From NCBI RefSeq assembly GCF_001421665.1, contig NZ_LMKV01000006.1:1-64000 (forward strand): a stretch of 64,000 nucleotides of DNA, written 5' to 3'. Under the pieces are notes generated by a model. It ran no database searches. It was given only the letters and a program-made list of their open reading frames with translations, and was not told where the DNA came from. The translations under genes and the position numbers were made by a program. Source of the stretch: Sphingobium sp. Leaf26. Its GTDB lineage: Bacteria > Pseudomonadota > Alphaproteobacteria > Sphingomonadales > Sphingomonadaceae. Shown here piece by piece: positions 44,101 to 53,048 of this stretch (position 1 is its first letter; every line of letters begins with the position of its first letter).

Positions 44101-44516
44101 CGGTTGGATTTGAAACCGCGCCGCTGGTTGAGGTGGAACAGCGCCCGGCCCAGTTCCGGCAGGGTCAGCGCTTCGTCCAGCGCCCGTGCCCGCACCGCAT
44201 AGGGATCGATCGCGGCCATCGCCTTGCGGGCCGCTTCGTCGGCGGGGAAGAGGCCGTCGGCGATCAGATATTTGATCAACGCCTTTTGCCGTTGCTGGAA
44301 GCGGTCCCGCCGCCGCCGCATCGCCCGCGCATCGCGCCGGTCCACGGCCAGCGACGCGCCGGACTTGGGATCTCGGCCATCACTGAAAATGCGCGAACCC
44401 GCAGCGAGGATGGCTATCGGCTTGCCGTTTACAGGGGCGTCGAGTTCTATCGCGGCCCAGCCCAGTGAGTTCGCGCCCAGATCAGCACCCAGACGCCAGA
44501 TTTTATGTTCGCCCAT
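41196..44516 (-). pseudogene. cas9: type II-C Cas9 interrupted by an in-frame amber codon
   Basis: The full frame would encode 1106 residues, normal for a II-C Cas9. RuvC-I is WRLGADLGANSLGWAA (Asp 12). The Arg-rich bridge helix is near RRDARAMRRRRDRFQQRQKAL. RuvC-II is AEIAIELARELKL. The HNH core NVDHILPFALTLDD has Asp 630 and His 631, with the CVYCGEN and CHTRCNQAK pairs around it. RuvC-III is RLDHRHHAIDAVVVAI. Codon 236 (43811-43809) is TAG, between FGAIWAA and APHHPDVLTNDV, and both sides stay in the same frame; one C-to-T change from CAG would explain it. The stop falls in the recognition lobe. A GTG at 43790 could in principle restart translation but has no clear ribosome-binding site. 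The start at 44516 has GGGGGGA about 11 bases upstream. Confidence 0.95.
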
Positions 44517-44615
44517 CAGTCGATCATCCCCCCGATAGTCAGGGAACAATGAAATCTATGGTCAGATGATCAAGTCGTATTCGGGCGTAACATATTTTGT
44601 CATGGTTCGGGGGGC
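44517..44615. other. upstream region of cas9
   Basis: This is the part of the cas9-DUF1993 gap between the cas9 start and the tracrRNA promoter. It should hold the leftward cas operon promoter, but I see no strong -35/-10 pair. There is no coding frame. Confidence 0.4.
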
Positions 44616-44643
44616 TTGACCGCTGGCCCCGTCACGCTTTAAG
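44616..44643 (+). promoter_or_regulatory. putative tracrRNA promoter
   Basis: TTGACC (44616-44621) and TTTAAG (44638-44643) are separated by 16 bases and precede the anti-repeat by about 8 bases, where transcription would be expected to start. The -35 matches consensus in five of six positions, the -10 in four of six. Confidence 0.6.
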
Positions 44644-44649
44644 TCAAGC

Positions 44650-44727
44650 ATCAGAGATCGCGGTCTGGCAGTTAACAAGTGTCAGTACGCACCAGATAAG
44701 GGCGACGCTCCGGCGTCGCCTTTTTTG
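44650..44727 (+). ncRNA. tracrRNA of the type II-C CRISPR system
   Basis: CAGAGATCGCGGTC (44652-44665) is the exact 14-base complement of the middle of the CRISPR repeat. After a one-base bulge, GGCAGT (44667-44672) pairs with the repeat's GTTGCC (two wobbles), leaving GCTG of the repeat bulged. This is the classic upper stem, bulge and lower stem of a crRNA:tracrRNA duplex. A short hairpin GTGT/GCAC (about 44680-44693) and a terminator complete the RNA. Ends are inferred from the promoter and terminator. Its orientation fixes the crRNA strand as plus. Confidence 0.9.
44701..44727 (+). terminator. tracrRNA rho-independent terminator
   Basis: GGCGACGC/GCGTCGCC (44702-44709 with 44714-44721) around TCCG is followed by six T (44722-44727). 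It doubles as the final hairpin of the tracrRNA. Confidence 0.9.
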
Positions 44728-44873
44728 TGCTTGCTCGATCGGACAAGCCTCCCGGTGATCTTTTCGTTCGGCCCTCTGACGATAGGCTGACCATGCCGAT
44801 CGTTGGCGGCGCTTGCTCCACGGCGCCGGGCCGTGCATGTCCGCCACACCATGGCCGAAACGGAAAGACCATC

Positions 44874-45437
44874 ATGACGCTGACAGACATTCTCGCACCG
44901 ACCTATGTCCAGATGTTGGGGGCGCTTTCGGCCTGGCTCGGCAAGGTCGATGAGGCGGCGCTGGGCGACAAGGCGCAGGCGATTATGACGGCCCGGCTGG
45001 CGCCCGACATGTTTCCGCTCTCGACCCAGATCCGCTTTGCCTGCGTACAGGCGCAGGAAGGGCTGTTCCGGTTGCGCCAAGAGGCGTTTCCCCCATCGAT
45101 AGCCCTGTTGCTGGAGGAGGGGCGTCATGCCGCCGCGCAGCCCGGCACCGTCGCCGACGCGCGTGCGCGGATTGCGGAAACCATCGCAATCGTGGAGGCC
45201 GCTGCAACGGACGCGCCCGTCCTCGATCCGGCCACGCCGATCGCGCACAGCCTGCCGCAGGGCATGATATTCGACCTGACCGCCGAACAATATGTTCGCG
45301 ACTGGGCGCTGCCGCAATTTTATTTTCATGTCATGACAGCCTATGCGATCCTGCGCGCCCAGGGTGTCGATCTGGGCAAGGCCGATTATGTCGCGCACAT
45401 GTTCCCCTATCTGCGCCCCGGTACCCTGCCGGCGTAG
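44874..45437 (+). CDS. DUF1993 family protein
   Basis: A 187-residue soluble protein of the DUF1993 family, which has a helical bundle like DinB-type proteins. Visible blocks are LTDILAPTYVQMLGALSAWLGK, MFPLSTQIRFACVQAQEGLFRL, QEYVRDWALPQFYFH-like FDLTAEQYVRDWALPQFYFHVMTAYAILRAQGVDLGKADYV. No catalytic role is established for the family. The start at 44874 has GGAAAG upstream; the longer frame to 44727 runs through the tracrRNA terminator side and is not supported. Confidence 0.85.
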   Translation: MTLTDILAPTYVQMLGALSAWLGKVDEAALGDKAQAIMTARLAPDMFPLSTQIRFACVQAQEGLFRLRQEAFPPSIALLLEEGRHAAAQPGTVADARARIAETIAIVEAAATDAPVLDPATPIAHSLPQGMIFDLTAEQYVRDWALPQFYFHVMTAYAILRAQGVDLGKADYVAHMFPYLRPGTLPA

Positions 45438-45677
45438 TGAGCCGCTGGTCCGGGCGCCCGTCCTGTGCCATCGAGCAGCATCCGATTGCCGACAGGCAAA
45501 ATTTCCCGCGCCTTGGCTGCATGCAATAAGTTACGCGATTCCATGCGTTTGGAAACAATATGACATGAAAATGAAGATCATCCGCCCGGACTGTCTTCAA
45601 TCTTAAATCTTACTGTCTTGATTACGCCATATCAGCGCCCCGGTGAACAGAATCAAATCACAAAGGGGTTGAATTTC
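45438..45677 (+). promoter_or_regulatory. upstream region of a TonB receptor gene
   Basis: A 240-base gap with AT content rising toward the receptor start. TTCC and GGAA flank an 8-base spacer at about 45540-45555, a weak dyad. No clear promoter or riboswitch-like fold was identified. Confidence 0.3.
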
Positions 45678-48221
45678 ATGATGTTAAATCGATTCGTGCG
45701 GGCGACTTTGCTTGCCGGCTCCGCTTTGACGAGCCTGGTCGCGCCGGCCGCCTTCGCCCAGACCGCCACGCCCGACGCCACCGCCGCCGCCGAAACGCCC
45801 GGCGATGCCGGCCTTGGCGAAATCGTCGTCACCGCGACCAAGCGCGAAACCAATCTTCAGGAAACGCCGATCTCCATGGCGGTGATGAGCACGGAGGCGC
45901 TCAAGGACCGCCACGTCACCAGTCTCTATGACCTAGCCGACGGCGCCGTGCCCTCGCTGCGCATCGCGACCTTCGAAGCGCGCCAGTCCGCGCTGACCAT
46001 CGGCATTCGCGGCATCGTGCCGCTCGACGCCAACCAGCCCGCCCGCGAACAGGGCGTCGGCATCTATGTCGACGGCGTTTACATGGGTCGCCAGCACGGC
46101 CTGAACGCGGCGCTGTTCGACATCGAGCGCGTCGAAGTGCTGAAAGGTCCGCAGGGCACCCTGTTCGGCCGCAATACCGAAGGTGGCGCACTCAGCATCG
46201 TCAGCAAGGCGCCAACCGGCGAATGGGGCGGCAGCGTCGAAGCTGGCGCCGGCAATTATGGCAGCCGCACCGCCAATGCCCATATCAACCTGCCCTCGAT
46301 CGCCGGCTTCTCGATCAAGCTGGACGGCGTGATCCAGCATCAGGACGCCACAACAAAGAACCCGATGGAGGGTCAGGCCGGCTGGAACTATTATAATCGC
46401 AAGGGCCTGCGCGCGGCTGTCCGCTGGCAGCCGACCAGCAGCATCACCAACGACTTCTCCTATGATGTCGCGAAGGACGAAAATACGCCCTTCTACAGCC
46501 AGTTGCTGAACTACAACCCCAATGGTTGCGGCACCGGCACGCAGGCGTCGCAGCCCGCCTGCACCCTGCCTGGCACCGCCTATACCAACTTGACCGGTGG
46601 CCCGGTCAAGCCGCTCCTGCCCGGTGTCACCGTGAACGGCAGCAGCCGCATGAGCGAAGCCGATATCGGCGTGCCGCAGCAGGTCAGCGTCGACAAGACC
46701 CATGGCTTCACCAACTCGCTGAAGTGGGAAGTCTCGCCGCAGATCGAACTGCGCTCCATCACCGCATGGCGCGGCGTCGATGCGACCCAGTGGGACAATA
46801 GCGGCGGCGCCCACCGTCCGCCGCTGGTGAATCTCGGCCTTGGCACCGCTACCAGCGCCTGTACCGCGGCCGCACCCTGCGCCTTCAGCCGTTACAGCCT
46901 GGCCGATCTGCGCCAGCGCCAGTTCAGTCAGGAATTCCAGGCTGTCGGCACCTTCGGCAATATCGATTATGTCGCCGGGCTGTTCTATTTCAACGAACAT
47001 GTGAGCGATGACGCCGCGACACCCAGTTCGATGGGGGCGGTGGCCACCTACACCAATGGCATCGTGACCGGCGCGGACTATGTGACCATTCCCTTCTGCA
47101 CCGCCTCAACCCCGGCCTTCGCCGGATCGGCGGTCAATGGCTGCGCGATCGACCGTGCGTCGGAAGTCTGGTCGAAAAGCTATGCCGGTTATGGTCAGTT
47201 GACCTGGAACGCGACCGACGCGCTGCACATCACCGTGGGCGGCCGCTACACGCATGACCAGAAGAAGGGCGTGCTGCATTATTCGCGCAACGTGAATTAC
47301 GACACCAACCCGCCCGCCGTCAGCGTCGGCTACAAGCCGCTGGACGCCAGTTGGAACCGCTTCAACCCGATGGCAACGCTCGCCTATGACGTCAGCGACG
47401 ACCTGCACGTCTACGCGAAATATGCGACCGGCTATCGAGCAGGCGGCGCCAGCTCGCGCACGTCCAACTATCAGGCGTTCGATCCTGAAGATGTGAAGTC
47501 CTACGAAATCGGCCTGAAGTCAGACTTCTGGAACAACCGCGCCCGCTTCAACCTGGCCGGCTACATCATGGACCGCAAGGACAGCCAGGTGGACATCAGC
47601 TCCATCCAGTTCGTCGGTTCCAGCAGCTTCAACAACCTCGTCACGATCAATGCACCCGGCACCACCAAGATCCGCGGGATCGAGGCGGACCTGACGCTGA
47701 ACCCGGTCGAAGGGCTGACGCTGAACGCTTCCTATGCCTATACCTACACGAAGATCCCGCCGGTGCTCATCACCGCCACGGATACGTCGGGCGCATCCAC
47801 CAGCGTCTATCAGAATTTCTACATCGTGTTCACGCCGCGCAACGCCGCGAGCGGGTCGATCGACTATGCCGTGCCGGTCGGCGGTGGCGACACGAAGCTG
47901 AAATTCCACTTCGACGGCAACTATTCGCAGGCCACCCAGGCCTTCGATCAGTTCGCCACCAAGAATGACAGTTCGCTGATCTTCAACGGTCGCATCTCGC
48001 TGGCGGACATCGGCACCGGCAACGGCCGCAACCTGACGCTCAGCCTGTGGGGCCGCAACCTGTTCAACGAGCAATATGTGTTCCGCCGCGATCCGTCGAA
48101 CAGCCTGCCATCCGCCCCGACCAGCAGCGTGTCCACGGGCAGCATCGCCAACGTGCTGGGCGACTATGGCAACTTCAACGCGCCACGTACCTATGGCGTG
48201 GAAGCCAGCTTCAAATTCTGA
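45678..48221 (+). CDS. TonB-dependent receptor (large, sphingomonad type)
   Basis: About 847 residues. A signal peptide ending AAFAQ is followed by the TonB box and plug (LGEIVVTATKRETNLQETPISMAVMSTEALKDRHV, then IERVEVLKGPQGTLFGRNTEGGALSIVSK) and a barrel ending RTYGVEASFKF. The EIVVTATKR...NLQETPIS pattern belongs to the very large receptor group of sphingomonads that handle aromatic compounds, sugars and other organics as well as iron; the ligand is unknown. The ATG at 45678 starts the signal. It is followed by a terminator and faces a leftward two-component system. Confidence 0.9.
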   Translation: MMLNRFVRATLLAGSALTSLVAPAAFAQTATPDATAAAETPGDAGLGEIVVTATKRETNLQETPISMAVMSTEALKDRHVTSLYDLADGAVPSLRIATFEARQSALTIGIRGIVPLDANQPAREQGVGIYVDGVYMGRQHGLNAALFDIERVEVLKGPQGTLFGRNTEGGALSIVSKAPTGEWGGSVEAGAGNYGSRTANAHINLPSIAGFSIKLDGVIQHQDATTKNPMEGQAGWNYYNRKGLRAAVRWQPTSSITNDFSYDVAKDENTPFYSQLLNYNPNGCGTGTQASQPACTLPGTAYTNLTGGPVKPLLPGVTVNGSSRMSEADIGVPQQVSVDKTHGFTNSLKWEVSPQIELRSITAWRGVDATQWDNSGGAHRPPLVNLGLGTATSACTAAAPCAFSRYSLADLRQRQFSQEFQAVGTFGNIDYVAGLFYFNEHVSDDAATPSSMGAVATYTNGIVTGADYVTIPFCTASTPAFAGSAVNGCAIDRASEVWSKSYAGYGQLTWNATDALHITVGGRYTHDQKKGVLHYSRNVNYDTNPPAVSVGYKPLDASWNRFNPMATLAYDVSDDLHVYAKYATGYRAGGASSRTSNYQAFDPEDVKSYEIGLKSDFWNNRARFNLAGYIMDRKDSQVDISSIQFVGSSSFNNLVTINAPGTTKIRGIEADLTLNPVEGLTLNASYAYTYTKIPPVLITATDTSGASTSVYQNFYIVFTPRNAASGSIDYAVPVGGGDTKLKFHFDGNYSQATQAFDQFATKNDSSLIFNGRISLADIGTGNGRNLTLSLWGRNLFNEQYVFRRDPSNSLPSAPTSSVSTGSIANVLGDYGNFNAPRTYGVEASFKF

Positions 48222-48243
48222 TCCTGCGCTGACGCATTGATCG

Positions 48244-48279
48244 ACCGGCGTGTCGCTTTTGGCGTCACGCCGGTTTTTT
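48244..48279 (+). terminator. rho-independent terminator after the TonB receptor
   Basis: The 9-bp stem ACCGGCGTG/CACGCCGGT (48244-48252 with 48266-48274) has a 13-base loop and is followed by five T. It ends the receptor transcript before the convergent histidine kinase gene. Confidence 0.85.
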
Positions 48280-48287
48280 CATGTCCG

Positions 48288-49628
48288 TCAAAATGGCAGG
48301 GTCAGGACGATCCGCAGGCCCGGTGCGGCATCCTCCAGCATCAGGCTGCCATGGTGCAGCCGCGCGATGGCGTCGGCCAGCGGCAGGCCCAGGCCATGGC
48401 CGCCGCGAGACCGGCTCTTGTCCAGCCGGCCGAAACGCCGCATCACCAGCGGACGCTGCGCCGGTGCGATACCGGGGCCGTTATCCGTGACGGTCAAGGT
48501 GATGGCATCGACCCGCCGCATAACGGCGATAGTGATGCGTGTGCCTTCCGGCGTATGACGGATGGCGTTTTCGATCAGGTTGAGCAGCATTTGCGACAGC
48601 AACTGGCGGTCGCCGGTCATCTGCCCCCGGCCGCTTGGTTGCAGGATGATCGGCTGCTGCCGCTCGTCGGCCAGCGGCCGGGCCATCTCAACCATGTCCT
48701 GCGCGATCAGATCGACATCGAGTGGCTGGAACCCGGCCCGCCGCGACCCGCTCTCTAAGTCCGCGATCCGCAGCATCGCGCTGAACATGGCCAGCAGTTC
48801 GTCGGCCTGTGCGGTCGTGCGTTGCAGGCTTTCACGGACCGGTGCGGCCTCGTCCTTATATTCGATCAGGGCCAGTTCGTTGCGCAGTTTCGCCAGCGGC
48901 GTCCGCAATTCATGCGATATGTCGTTCGAGACATTGCGGATTTCCGCCATCAGCATGTTCATCCGGTCGAGCATATGGTTGAAGGCAGCGGCCTGCCGAT
49001 CAAACTCGCCGCCATCGCCCAGCAGCGGCACGCGCCGCGACAGGTCGCCTTCGACGATCGACTCCGCCGTCCGTCGCGTCTGTTCGATCCGCTCCCCGAT
49101 CAGCCGGCGGAACATCAGTAGGCCAGCCAGCACGACGCAGATGATGGCGCCGAAGCCAGCAATATAGATGCGCTGGCGGACCGCGAAATAATCGTCGATC
49201 GGCTCGGTTTCGGCAAAGACCGCCAGACGCACGCCCCGGCCCAGATCGCGGACCAGCACCCGCCCGGCGCTCAACCCCTCGATCCGGTCGCGCCGGTCGA
49301 GCGAAGAAAAGCCCAGCGGCAGCGGCCGGGAAAAGCGCACATTGCCGGCGATCGGGTGTCCCCGCGCGTCGGTCAGCAACATGCCAAGGTCTGCCGTTTC
49401 GCGCTCCTGCGCCATCTGGCTGATCCGCTCCTGCCATTCCGTCTGGTCGAAATCCGCGCCGGTCGGGGCGATGGCATGGCTTTCCGCCTCCACCCGCTCG
49501 TCCACCAGCGCATTGATCATCGAGAGCGTGGCGAAGAAGGTTCCCAGACCCGCAGCCGTGGTGACCAGCAGGAACAGGGCCAGAAACGCGATGGTCAGTC
49601 CGCGCAGCGATTGGAGGTGGCGGGTCAT
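48288..49628 (-). CDS. sensor histidine kinase
   Basis: A 446-residue membrane kinase. Two transmembrane helices (about 9-40 and 150-172) enclose a periplasmic sensor of about 110 residues. A HAMP linker follows (RRTAESIVEGDLSRRVPLLGDGGEFDRQAAAFNHML). The H-box is NDISHELRTPLAKLRNEL with the phosphorylated His, the N-box is LNLIENAIRHTPEGT, and the G-boxes are VTDNGPGIAP and GGHGLGLPLADAIA. It pairs with the response regulator whose stop overlaps its start by 4 bases. The signal is unknown; the flanking TonB receptors suggest nutrient sensing. Confidence 0.93.
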   Translation of the reverse strand: MTRHLQSLRGLTIAFLALFLLVTTAAGLGTFFATLSMINALVDERVEAESHAIAPTGADFDQTEWQERISQMAQERETADLGMLLTDARGHPIAGNVRFSRPLPLGFSSLDRRDRIEGLSAGRVLVRDLGRGVRLAVFAETEPIDDYFAVRQRIYIAGFGAIICVVLAGLLMFRRLIGERIEQTRRTAESIVEGDLSRRVPLLGDGGEFDRQAAAFNHMLDRMNMLMAEIRNVSNDISHELRTPLAKLRNELALIEYKDEAAPVRESLQRTTAQADELLAMFSAMLRIADLESGSRRAGFQPLDVDLIAQDMVEMARPLADERQQPIILQPSGRGQMTGDRQLLSQMLLNLIENAIRHTPEGTRITIAVMRRVDAITLTVTDNGPGIAPAQRPLVMRRFGRLDKSRSRGGHGLGLPLADAIARLHHGSLMLEDAAPGLRIVLTLPF

Positions 49629-50302
49629 GTGCGCAGGGAATAGCCCATGCCGCGCTGCGTATTGATCGGATCGTCCCCATGTTCCAGCAGCTTCACGCGT
49701 AGATGCCGGATATGCGCTTCGACGATATTGGTCGTGGGCGCGAAGTCATGGCCCCATATGCGCTCGATCAGCATCGGCCGGGTGACGACCGTGCCGGCAT
49801 GGCGCGCCAGTTCCAGCAGCAGCTTGAATTCCGTTTGCGACAGGTTGAGCGGCCGCCCGTCGCGCCAGGCGCGCAGGCGCGACGGACTGATGACGATATC
49901 GCCCGCGCTGATCGTGTCGGCCGGACTGTCTTTCACTTGGCGCGCACGCACCAGCGCTTTGATACGGGCATTCAGTTCCAGCGGATCGACGGGCTTTACG
50001 ACATAATCGTCGGCGCCGGCCTCGAACCCTTCCACCTTGTCGAATGTCTGGCCCAGCGCGGTCAGCATCAGCACCGGGACGTTCATTCCGGCCTCGCGCA
50101 ATTGGCGCAACAGGGTGATGCCGTCGACTGATGGCATCATCCAGTCCAGAATGATGACGTCGAACGACCTCTGGCCCACGATCGCCAGCGCGGCCAGGCC
50201 GTCGTCGGCCGTTTCCACGTCATGGCCGAACCGGGACAATTGTTCGACCAGTTGCCGTTGCAGATGCTTGTCGTCCTCGACCAGCAGGAGTTGCATGCTC
50301 AT
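49625..50302 (-). CDS. OmpR/PhoB-family response regulator
   Basis: About 225 residues. The receiver has the acidic pair (MQLLLVEDDKHLQ), the phospho-acceptor Asp in DVIILDWMMPSVDG, and the Lys in YVVKPVDPLEL. The C-terminal winged helix reads LSQTEFKLLLELARHAGTVVTRPMLIERIWGHDFAPTTNIVEAHIRHLRVKL. The start is at 50302 (ATG at 50296 also possible); the longer frame to 50437 is spurious. It is first in the two-gene operon with the kinase and is divergent from the TonB receptor at 50567, which it may regulate. Confidence 0.93.
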   Translation of the reverse strand: MSMQLLLVEDDKHLQRQLVEQLSRFGHDVETADDGLAALAIVGQRSFDVIILDWMMPSVDGITLLRQLREAGMNVPVLMLTALGQTFDKVEGFEAGADDYVVKPVDPLELNARIKALVRARQVKDSPADTISAGDIVISPSRLRAWRDGRPLNLSQTEFKLLLELARHAGTVVTRPMLIERIWGHDFAPTTNIVEAHIRHLRVKLLEHGDDPINTQRGMGYSLRT

Positions 50303-50566
50303 GGGGGTGGGGCGTCCGGTTGCGGATGTCAGGGGCGGCACGCATAACCCGATGCGGCGTCCATGGCCATCCGGCGCGGTGCATGCTCGGTATTTCCAAC
50401 GGGCGGCACAAGCGCCCATTTGTGGCGCGATTGTCACAGCGCCGCACTTTGCGATCAGCCGCCGCGACCCAGCAACATTATGTCACAATAAGGACATGAT
50501 CGAACCCTAGCCGCGGCGGCCATGGAGGCCACGAGCCTTTGCAAAACAATATTACGGGGAACGACC
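50303..50566. promoter_or_regulatory. divergent promoter region, regulator/TonB receptor
   Basis: A 264-base gap between divergent genes. A short dyad ATGTC-N8-GACAT (50480-50484 with 50493-50497) lies about 70 bases before the receptor start. It could be an operator of the neighbouring response regulator, but there is no second copy to support this. Confidence 0.35.
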
Positions 50567-52858
50567 TTGTCCAAGACCTTCTTCACCCGGTCGGCACTGA
50601 TGCTGACCGCCGCGCTCGGCGCCCTGACCACCATGCAGGCCGCACGGGCGCAGGAAGCCGCCGGCGCCGACCAACTGGACGAAATCGTCGTCACCGCCGA
50701 ACGCCGCTCGGAAAATCTTCAGAAAGTGCCCGTCTCGGTCGGCGTCGTGCAGGGCGACGCGCTGCGCAACCTGACCGCCGGCGGCGGCGATATCCTCGAA
50801 CTCGCCGCCCGCGTGCCCGGCCTCTATGCCGAAACCACCACCGGCCGCATCTTCCCGCGCTTCTACATTCGCGGCCTTGGCAATATCGACTTCTATCTCG
50901 GTGCCTCGCAGCCGGTGTCGATCATCCAGGACGATGTCGTGCTGGAGCATGTCGTGCTGAAGTCGAACCCGGTGTTCGACGTCAATCAGGTGGAAGTGCT
51001 GCGCGGCCCGCAGGGTTCGCTGTTCGGCCGCAACACCACGGCGGGCATCATCAAGTTCGACACCATCCGCCCCTCGATGGACTGGCAGGGGCGCGCCCAG
51101 GCCAGCTATGGCAGCTATAACACCGTCACCTTCGATGGCGGCATCGGCGGCCCGATCGTCGCGGACAAGCTCGCCTTCCGCGTATCGGCCCTCTACCAGC
51201 ATCGCGACGACTGGGTCGACAACACGTATGAAGGCCCCAGCGCCGACGGCACCGTGTCCCCCAAGAAGGACGCGATGGGCGGCTATAATGAGAAGGACCT
51301 GCGCCTTCAGCTGCTCATGACGCCGACCGAAAATGTCTCGATGCTGACCAGCGTCCATGCGCGCGACTATGACGGCACATCCACCATCTTCCACCGCGCC
51401 GGTCTCACCAAGGGCAGCAACAGCGTAACGGGCGAACCCCGGTCGAAGATCGCCCTCGACGAAGCGATGAGCAATCCGCAGGCTTACAAGACCTACGGCG
51501 CGTCGGAAAATATCGCGATCGACATGGGGCCGGTCACGCTGACCTCGATCACCGCCTATGAAACCACCAGCGGCTACAGCCGTGGTGATACCGATGGCGG
51601 CGCTGGCGCCGACTATCCGGTCGGTGGCGTGGCGAACGGCTTCGGCCAGAGCCAGGGCAATGTCCGCGACCTCGACCAGCTCAGCCAGGAAGTCCGCCTT
51701 GCCAGCAATGGCGACAGCGCCTTCAAGTGGCAGGTCGGCGGCATGTATTTCGACAGCCGCGACACCACCGACTTCTACCAGCGCGCCTATTTCCTGACCG
51801 GTGCCGCCAACAATCCCAACAACTGGGTGCGTTTGCGCAACAAGAATGAAAGCTGGGGCCTGTTCGGCCAGGCGAGCTACGAAGTCGTGCCGGGCCTGAC
51901 CATCACCGCCGGCGGCCGCTACACCAAGGACACGAAGGAAACCCGTCTGGTCCGCGCGACCGCCAATGCAGCCGGCGTCTCCACCTATGCCGGCCGTCGC
52001 TATGTCAAGCTGACCGGCAAGGAACCGAGCTGGGACGTCAGCGCCTTGTATGAAGTCAGCCCCGAAGTCAGCCTCTATGCCCGCGTCGCGCGTGGCTTCC
52101 GTGGCCCGACCATTCAGGGCCGTTCGGCTGTCTTCAACAGCGATTTCACCACGGCGGATTCGGAAACGATCATGTCGTACGAAGGCGGCATCAAGACCAG
52201 CCTGCTGGGTAACCGCCTGCGCTTCAACATGTCGGGCTTCGCCTGGAAGGTGAAGGACATCCAGTTGAACGGCAACGACGTCAACGGCAACGGCGTCCTG
52301 TTCAACGCCGACGCGGCCAAGGCCTATGGTCTGGAAGCCGACCTCGAAGCCCGTCCTTTCGAGAATTTGACGCTGTCGGCCGGTCTCAGCCTGCTGCACA
52401 GCGAAATCAACGACAGGAATGTCTATGCGCAGGTCTGCACGCTGAACGGCGTGGTGGTCTGCACGGTGGAAGATCCGACCGTGATCGTCGCCGGCCGCGG
52501 CACCTTCGCCCAGATCGACGGCAACCCGCTGCCCAACGCGCCGAAATATACCGCGAACATCGCGGCCCGCTACGACGTGCCGCTGGGCAATGGCGGCAAG
52601 CTGTTCGCGGCAACCGACTGGAACATTCAGGGCTATACCAACTTCGTTCTCTACAAGACGAAGGAGTTCTATTCGAAGGGCGACTTCGAGGGTGGCCTGA
52701 AGATCGGCTATACCGCGCCGGACGGCAAGTACGAGATCGCCGCCTTCGCCCGCAACATCACGGGCGAGAAGAATGTGAAGGGCGTGATCGAAAATTACAT
52801 GGCGCCGGTGTTCAACGAACCCCGCATCATCGGCGTGTCGCTCAGCGGCAAGCTGTAA
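50567..52858 (+). CDS. TonB-dependent receptor
   Basis: About 763 residues. The signal peptide (MSKTFFTRSALMLTAALGALTTMQAARAQ) is followed by LDEIVVTAERRSENLQKVPVSVGVVQGDAL, the plug segment VNQVEVLRGPQGSLFGRNTTAGIIKFDT, and a barrel ending PRIIGVSLSGKL. It is the same broad receptor group as the 45678 gene, but the two are clearly different. The start is TTG 50567, because GGGGA lies 7 bases upstream and the signal begins there; an ATG at 50522 would add an uncharged leader. The ligand is unknown. The divergent two-component system may control it. Confidence 0.9.
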   Translation: MSKTFFTRSALMLTAALGALTTMQAARAQEAAGADQLDEIVVTAERRSENLQKVPVSVGVVQGDALRNLTAGGGDILELAARVPGLYAETTTGRIFPRFYIRGLGNIDFYLGASQPVSIIQDDVVLEHVVLKSNPVFDVNQVEVLRGPQGSLFGRNTTAGIIKFDTIRPSMDWQGRAQASYGSYNTVTFDGGIGGPIVADKLAFRVSALYQHRDDWVDNTYEGPSADGTVSPKKDAMGGYNEKDLRLQLLMTPTENVSMLTSVHARDYDGTSTIFHRAGLTKGSNSVTGEPRSKIALDEAMSNPQAYKTYGASENIAIDMGPVTLTSITAYETTSGYSRGDTDGGAGADYPVGGVANGFGQSQGNVRDLDQLSQEVRLASNGDSAFKWQVGGMYFDSRDTTDFYQRAYFLTGAANNPNNWVRLRNKNESWGLFGQASYEVVPGLTITAGGRYTKDTKETRLVRATANAAGVSTYAGRRYVKLTGKEPSWDVSALYEVSPEVSLYARVARGFRGPTIQGRSAVFNSDFTTADSETIMSYEGGIKTSLLGNRLRFNMSGFAWKVKDIQLNGNDVNGNGVLFNADAAKAYGLEADLEARPFENLTLSAGLSLLHSEINDRNVYAQVCTLNGVVVCTVEDPTVIVAGRGTFAQIDGNPLPNAPKYTANIAARYDVPLGNGGKLFAATDWNIQGYTNFVLYKTKEFYSKGDFEGGLKIGYTAPDGKYEIAAFARNITGEKNVKGVIENYMAPVFNEPRIIGVSLSGKL

Positions 52859-52866
52859 CGATCGGG

Positions 52867-52901
52867 AAAGGGCGCGGCCGGCCACGGTCCGCGCCCTTTT
52901 C
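52867..52901 (+). terminator. rho-independent terminator after the TonB receptor
   Basis: The 11-bp stem AAAGGGCGCGG/CCGCGCCCTTT (52867-52877 with 52889-52899) and a T-run end the receptor transcript. The remaining gap to the nitroreductase gene holds only one possible small frame. Confidence 0.8.
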
Positions 52902-53048
52902 ATGTCCTTGTGCGCAGCGGCGTCGCCGCTTTCATGGCGTCGCGCCCGCCCGTCCCGCAAATTTTTCTGTCCTGTCTGCCAGCATTGCTTGCAAGGCGCT
53001 TCTCTATAAGATCGCTAGATAAGCTGGATGAGTCGGCGCGGAGAATCT

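Noticed and set aside
41073..44468. Two long plus-strand frames across cas9 (about 552 and 503 codons)
   Set aside because: Both are antisense to cas9, whose motifs are unmistakable. No signal, motif or ribosome-binding site supports them.
50552..52960. 802-codon minus-strand frame
   Set aside because: Antisense to the TonB receptor at 50567-52858; composition is of shadow type, with no recognisable motif.
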